The position numbers were made by a program, and so were the translations under genes. This document shows positions 29,980 through 34,033 of a stretch of DNA of 34,033 bases, one piece after another. Below the pieces are notes generated by a model, which had not been told where the DNA came from, did no database searches, and worked only from the letters and a program-made list of their open reading frames with translations. The DNA comes from Haplomitrium mnioides. Lineage: Eukaryota; Marchantiophyta; Haplomitriopsida; Calobryales. The stretch covers positions 1 to 34,033 of the forward strand of contig JBNGIS010023191.1 of the NCBI GenBank assembly GCA_049999725.1, in the 5' to 3' direction. Numbering within the stretch: the first letter of the stretch is position 1; the number at the start of each line of letters is the position of its first letter.

Positions 29980-30846
29980 TACAAAGGCATATGAAATGTT
30001 TTTGGTCTCAATCCTTCCAATATCAACTTTTGAAAAAGGGGTCTTGACTTTATAGGCCCAATAACTTGTCCTTCTCCTAGTCACTGCAATCAATATATCC
30101 TCGCGACTATGGAGTATGGTACTAAGTGGGCCAAAGCAATAGCGATTCCCATCGACAACGCTGCTTCGGTTGCTTCTTTTCTCTACTCACATATTCTCAC
30201 CCGACTTGGAGGCCCATTGGAGATTGTTAGTGATCAAGATGCATACTTTCTCAATGAAGTGATTTCAGCCTTCACATACCAATATTCTATTTGACATCAC
30301 ACATTGGCTCCCTACCATCCTCATGCCAATGGCCAAGCTGAATCCATGAACAAAATCTTAAAGACCATTCTTACAAAAATGGTATCAACCCATCAACCCA
30401 ACTGGGATGAACACTTTCTTGATGCCTTATGGGCTATAAGATACACTCCATTTCATTTAGTATATGGTCAAGAGGCCTTGCTTCCAATAGAAATACAAGT
30501 CCACTCACTACGCATATCAGTTGCACACCGCCTTAGTTCAATTGAATATCTACTACACTAGCTAGCCAATCTAGAACAACACAATGAGACCCGAGTAGCT
30601 ACCAATGCTTTTCGTTTTGCACATCAGCTCCAAGTGAAGGACCACCATGACAAACACATTAAAGATAGATATTTTCACGTGCACAACTTGGTCAAAGTTT
30701 TTGATAAGAGGTTCATACATTTTGCTCCCAAATTCACTCCTCACTGGTCTGGTCTCTATAGAGTCACAATGGTCTATACTCGTAGTTATCTATGCCTAAA
30801 AACATTTGATGGAGTTGCCTTCACATTGCTAGTGAATGCCAATTAA
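29980..30846 (+). pseudogene. Element C integrase core and C-terminal domain
   Basis: The core resumes before STFEK, then GLDFIGPI after a frameshift near 30038. Its catalytic residues are all present: Asp 30046-30048, Asp 30232-30234 (VSDQD) and Glu 30340-30342 (NGQAES), with the same 62- and 36-codon steps as in element B, so a DD35E triad. A TGA at 30292 and a TAG near 30559 interrupt it. The C-terminal part, HNLVKVFDKRFIHFAPKFTPHWSG and on to VNAN, corresponds to the RWMGPYVV to VNG region of element B. No chromodomain follows. Confidence 0.88.
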
Positions 30847-31230
30847 CAACCGCTACTTTGAACCAAGAACCGCTACTGAGTTCCTATTTCATTTGGCGTT
30901 CGAAAAAACCAATTTTCAAATTTTGGCATAAAAAATCACTAATTTGACGCTAGTAATATTTTTTGCAAGAAAAATGTAAAATTTTACATCCAAATTGCTT
31001 ATTTCACGTACACATTGTATTAAACAAAATCTTTTATTGAGAGTTTTATCAAAATTGCTTTCAAAATATCTTCTTTAAAAAGGATGAACATCACCGTATA
31101 GAATATATACTAAATATACAAGAAAATTGTTGTCAAATATTTTCAAGTTTAACAATGATATTTTTAATTTAAAAATTTGATCAAAAAATTCAAACTTTAT
31201 TAAAAGCCTATTTAATCAAAAAGAGAAGTT
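30847..31230. other. AT-rich DNA after element C
   Basis: No gene. It may be the 3' untranslated part of element C, but no polypurine tract or LTR start is evident. Confidence 0.45.
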
Positions 31231-31965
31231 TGTGCACATAGGGACTTTGAACTGTAGCCCTAAAGCTTATGCACACCTGGACTGTGCTAAAGCTCATGTG
31301 CATGTGGAATGTTGAAGCTCTTGCATGCATGAACATTAAACCATAACCCTAAGATGTATGAGCACGTGGGTTGTTGAAATCCATGCGTGCATAGACTAGT
31401 AAGGCTCATGCACACATGGATTACTAAAGCCCATGCGCGAATGAATTGCTGAAGCCCATACGCGTATAGACTGCTAAAGCCTATACACACATGAATTGTT
31501 GAAGCTCATGCACGCATAGACTGCTAAAGCCCATGCGAGCATGAACCACTGAAGCCCATGCACGCATAGATTGCTAAAGGCCATGCGAGCATGAACCACA
31601 AAAGCCCATGCACGCATAGACTGCTAAAGCCTATGCGAGCATGAACCACTAAAGCCCATGCATGCATAGATTGCTAAAGCCCATGTGAGCATGAACCACT
31701 GAAGCCCATGCGCGCATAGACTGCTAAAGCCCAAGCAAGCATGAACCACTGAAGCCCATGCGCGCATAGACTGCTAAAGCCTAAGCAAGCATCAACCACT
31801 GAAGCCCATGCGCACATAGATTGCTAAAGCCTATGCAAGCATGAACCACTGAAGCCTATGCGCGCATAGATTGCTAAAAGCCTATGCGAACATGAGCCGC
31901 TAAAGCCCATATAAGCATAGACTACTAAAGCTCTTACGGGTGTAGACTTTGAACTGGAGTTGAAG
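31231..31965. repeat. Minisatellite: 25-bp unit arranged as 50-bp dimers
   Basis: From 31511 to about 31910 there are eight copies with an exact 50-bp period (starts at 31511, 31561, 31611, 31661, 31711, 31761, 31811, 31861). Each consists of two related 25-bp halves, one with catagactgctaaagcc and one with catgaaccactgaagcc. Further left (31231-31510) the 25-bp period continues with more divergence. Many units are bounded by GCATG and CATGC, a short inverted pair. The same 12-mer gactttgaactg sits at both ends, 31243-31254 and 31945-31956. As 50 is not a multiple of 3, a repeated peptide is excluded. Confidence 0.95.
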
Positions 31966-32932
31966 CAATTTTGCGCACATAAAAAACTTTTTATGAATTG
32001 GAGGAAAAGGATCAACCAAAATATATCTACATGCAAAATTTTAAAACTACAACAAACTCAAGTATAAACAATTCTAATTTAACTATCAAATTATATTTTC
32101 ACTTAATAGCGGTATTTGCATATTTGGAGGACGTGTTGAGAACTTTGTAACTAAGCCTTCTCAATCGTTGCATCTGCTCTTCTCTTCGCTGCAGTGTCTG
32201 CTTGCAAGTTGTGAAAAGATGTTGTAAAGTACAAATAAGGCCAACAACTTTGAAATGTTACTCACTTGGGGAATGAAATGTAATTTACAATTAAGAAACA
32301 ATACCCCACCAAATAGCAAGTCTTTATGTTTCTCCAAAAGAATGTGCCCACCCACACTCTCTTGCTACAACATAAAACTCATTCATATGAGGATTGTGCC
32401 ACTGTTTAACATCAAGATAATTAAATTGCAAGAATAGTTGAGAGATATTACAAATGCACAACATATATTTTCTAAGTGGAAATACACTTCACAGAAATAA
32501 ATTGTTGTGATCAAAGGAATCAACTATGCCATAAGAAATAACCATTGCTCCAATCTACATAATACTTCCAAAATTATTCTGTTCATCGAAGGCATTGGAA
32601 ACTAAATTTAAAGCACAACGAAGGGAAAAAGATCTACTTTCTATCAAATCAAGATGGGTCACACTTTATGTTCAAAGTCTTTAACTCCATGGCGCAAGCT
32701 CAGGAAACTGCTTGGCGTAAATTATAGGTAGCCATACTTTAAACCATATGCTTTCCTGGCCTGAGAACTTTATAGGGAATGCATTGGCAACTTTGAGGTA
32801 AACAACGTGTGTGGGGTGCTTCATTATTCTCGGCCCTTCATGTGTCAAAAGCACCACACCACAGCACCCATAGGCCACTAAACCAAAGCTGTTTGAGCAA
32901 AAGCAAGAAATCCTATCGTGGGACTGACTACC
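31966..32932. other. Gene-free stretch
   Basis: AT-rich unique-looking DNA. The - strand open frame at 32681-32878 shows no domain. It may be intron or 3' sequence of the possible gene at 32933-33346, but there is no sequence proof. Confidence 0.4.
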
Positions 32933-33346
32933 TTACAATGGCCATCTTTGAGTACAAACGCAACAAGAAAACGCCAACGATGTTGTCTGTCCCAATAGCA
33001 ATTTGTACGCTGCTTGAATACAAGATCTTTGCCAAATCAAAAATATCGTCCAAAGAGAATTCCTTCCATCACAAGGTTGAATGAAAGACAAAATATACAA
33101 ACACCCACGAATTTTCTCGGCAAAGAATAAAAACCTCAAGAATGGATAGTCTGCATCGTGGATAGAAGTTGTCAATGAGAACGCGACCAACGAAGAAACT
33201 CCTGCGGCGGATAGGAGGAGTACAATTCCGATTGTCACAACGTGCAACAAACTCACTTTCAAACCTTGAGATCTAGAGATCTCATTATTTGAAATTGTTT
33301 TATCATCCGTATCATCCTGTACAGTCATGGAGGCATAGTCTCTCAT
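32933..33346 (-). CDS. Hypothetical membrane protein, possible first exon of a host gene
   Basis: ATG at 33346, 137 codons to the stop. The first 30 residues are polar and acidic (TVQDDTDDK). Residues 31-58 form one clear hydrophobic segment (LLHVVTIGIVLLLSAAG and on), typical of a single membrane helix with a cytosolic N terminus. After about residue 70 (YPFLR) the translation changes character and becomes Cys-rich and irregular. A GT lies at that point (near 33133), so the true exon may end there and the rest be intron. No family is recognised. The absence of any retroelement similarity and the cleaner codon pattern are the reasons to list it; no other exon was identified. Confidence 0.3.
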   Translation of the reverse strand: MRDYASMTVQDDTDDKTISNNEISRSQGLKVSLLHVVTIGIVLLLSAAGVSSLVAFSLTTSIHDADYPFLRFLFFAEKIRGCLYILSFIQPCDGRNSLWTIFLIWQRSCIQAAYKLLLGQTTSLAFSCCVCTQRWPL

Positions 33347-34033
33347 AGTTCAAATCACACTACCGCATTCGGTTTCAGCTCTTGCCCGTGAACTTCCGTG
33401 CACAATTTGCTACGAAAAATCACATCTCAAAAGGTGGAATTCACTGTGAAGCTTGCCGCCAGAGCTCATTGAGAATTAGAGTCCTCTCCAACCTCACTAG
33501 ACCATAGACATCCGATGTTATAGAGAAATCAAAGCTCATTGATAATCAAGGCTCTTTGAGAATTAAGGGAGAGGAGGATCATAGCTGGTCGAGTTGCTTT
33601 GAGACACCACTTGCGTCCTCGGTCAATTCCTGATGCGATGGCCAAAATCGATCTGGTGGAACTATGGGAAAAGTTAGTGCTGCCAAAATCCTTATACTGA
33701 CAAATGTTTCAATACTGCCTGTTGAGAAATAAAGCCGACAAAGTGGGCACTGGCCGTATTGAAGCTCTGGAGCTCGAATAATGTTCACACAAATTGAGGA
33801 CAAAAGCTCACGGAGGAATTGAAGCGCTCTGCTGCTTCAAGATAACAGCTGAATAAAGACAAAAATTGCTTGCACTCTGCCAAAAAAAAACCCCCAATGA
33901 CATGTTTGAAGTTGAATGAAGTTGATAGATGCCTGCTGCTGAATATAGAAGAAAACGCTGAAGCAATTCGAAGCACAAAACAAAAGTTGAATGAAGCTCC
34001 TCCAGCTTCCTCAACTCCAAGAATGCTCACACA
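33347..34033. other. Gene-free stretch, possible upstream region of the - strand frame
   Basis: Open frames at 33579-33803 and 33785-34030 (- strand) show no domain. The stretch contains several short related phrases with gagctc and aatgagct near 33460-33550. If the frame at 32933-33346 is a real exon, this would be its 5' untranslated and promoter region, but I see no clear TATA box. Confidence 0.35.

Larger units (their letters stand above)
23945..30846 (+). mobile_element. Element C: decayed Ty3/gypsy retrotransposon
   Basis: Domains in order: gag (24828-25143 and on), PR (25862-26106), RT (26362-27170), RNase H (about 27240-27770), integrase zinc domain (28087-28240), a 1.73-kb foreign insertion, integrase core and C terminus (about 29980-30846). 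It shares sequence blocks with element A and is more distantly related to element B. Stops and frameshifts occur in every domain. LTRs could not be confirmed in the window. Confidence 0.88.

Noticed and set aside
29716-30093. - strand frame of 125 codons over the end of the insertion and the integrase start
   Set aside because: It lies opposite recognisable integrase coding sequence at its right end and shows no domain; it is a shadow frame.
31287-31490. - strand frames across the minisatellite as a repetitive protein
   Set aside because: The 25- and 50-bp periods are not multiples of three, so no peptide repeats, and stops recur.
31511-31910. Regular short repeats as a CRISPR array
   Set aside because: There are no unique spacers; the whole 50-bp period is conserved, so it is a tandem minisatellite, and the DNA is eukaryotic.

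Overview
The window looks like nuclear DNA of a land plant, most likely from a large, repeat-rich genome. Reasons: decayed LTR retrotransposons of plant type fill most of it, one of them has a primer-binding site that matches plant tRNA-Asp, there are long TA microsatellites and minisatellites, and there is no bacterial gene organisation. The species cannot be read from the sequence. I found no rRNA, tRNA, CRISPR or operon, and no host gene that I can name.

Layout, left to right. (1) 1-5136: no recognisable gene; it ends in a zone of nested direct duplications (3140-4823). (2) 5137-6545: element A, a broken Ty3/gypsy pol remnant on the + strand (RT, RNase H, start of integrase), with a TA microsatellite inside its RT; it stops at a perfect 21-bp inverted duplication. 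(3) 6552-18106: element B, the main feature, a full-structure Ty3/gypsy element about 11.5 kb long on the + strand. It has 2.4-2.5 kb LTRs, a tRNA-Asp PBS, gag with three CCHC zinc knuckles, protease, RT, RNase H and a DD35E integrase. It carries about 15 in-frame stops and five frameshifts, so it is dead. Its right LTR contains a 100-N assembly gap. (4) 18109-20630: a Ty1/copia element on the - strand, internally deleted down to two LTR copies and the tail of RNase H, starting 2 nt after element B ends. (5) 20631-23944: no gene; the pyrimidine-rich part may be the 5' LTR of the next element. (6) 23945-30846: element C, a second decayed Ty3/gypsy element on the + strand from the same family as A (gag, PR, RT, RNase H, integrase), whose integrase is split by a 1.73-kb insertion. 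(7) 31231-31965: a minisatellite with a 25-bp unit arranged as 50-bp dimers. (8) 31966-34033: mostly featureless; one - strand reading frame with a clear membrane segment could be the first exon of a host gene.

Nothing here works as an intact gene set. The protein-coding parts are remnants of the retrotransposon cycle: Gag makes the particle, PR processes it, RT/RNase H copies the RNA from the tRNA primer, and integrase inserts the copy. The most informative signals are at junctions. Element B has no target-site duplication, its two LTRs differ unevenly along their length, it meets A at an inverted duplication, and it meets the copia element almost without a spacer. Together these point to recombination or rearrangement after insertion rather than one clean integration.
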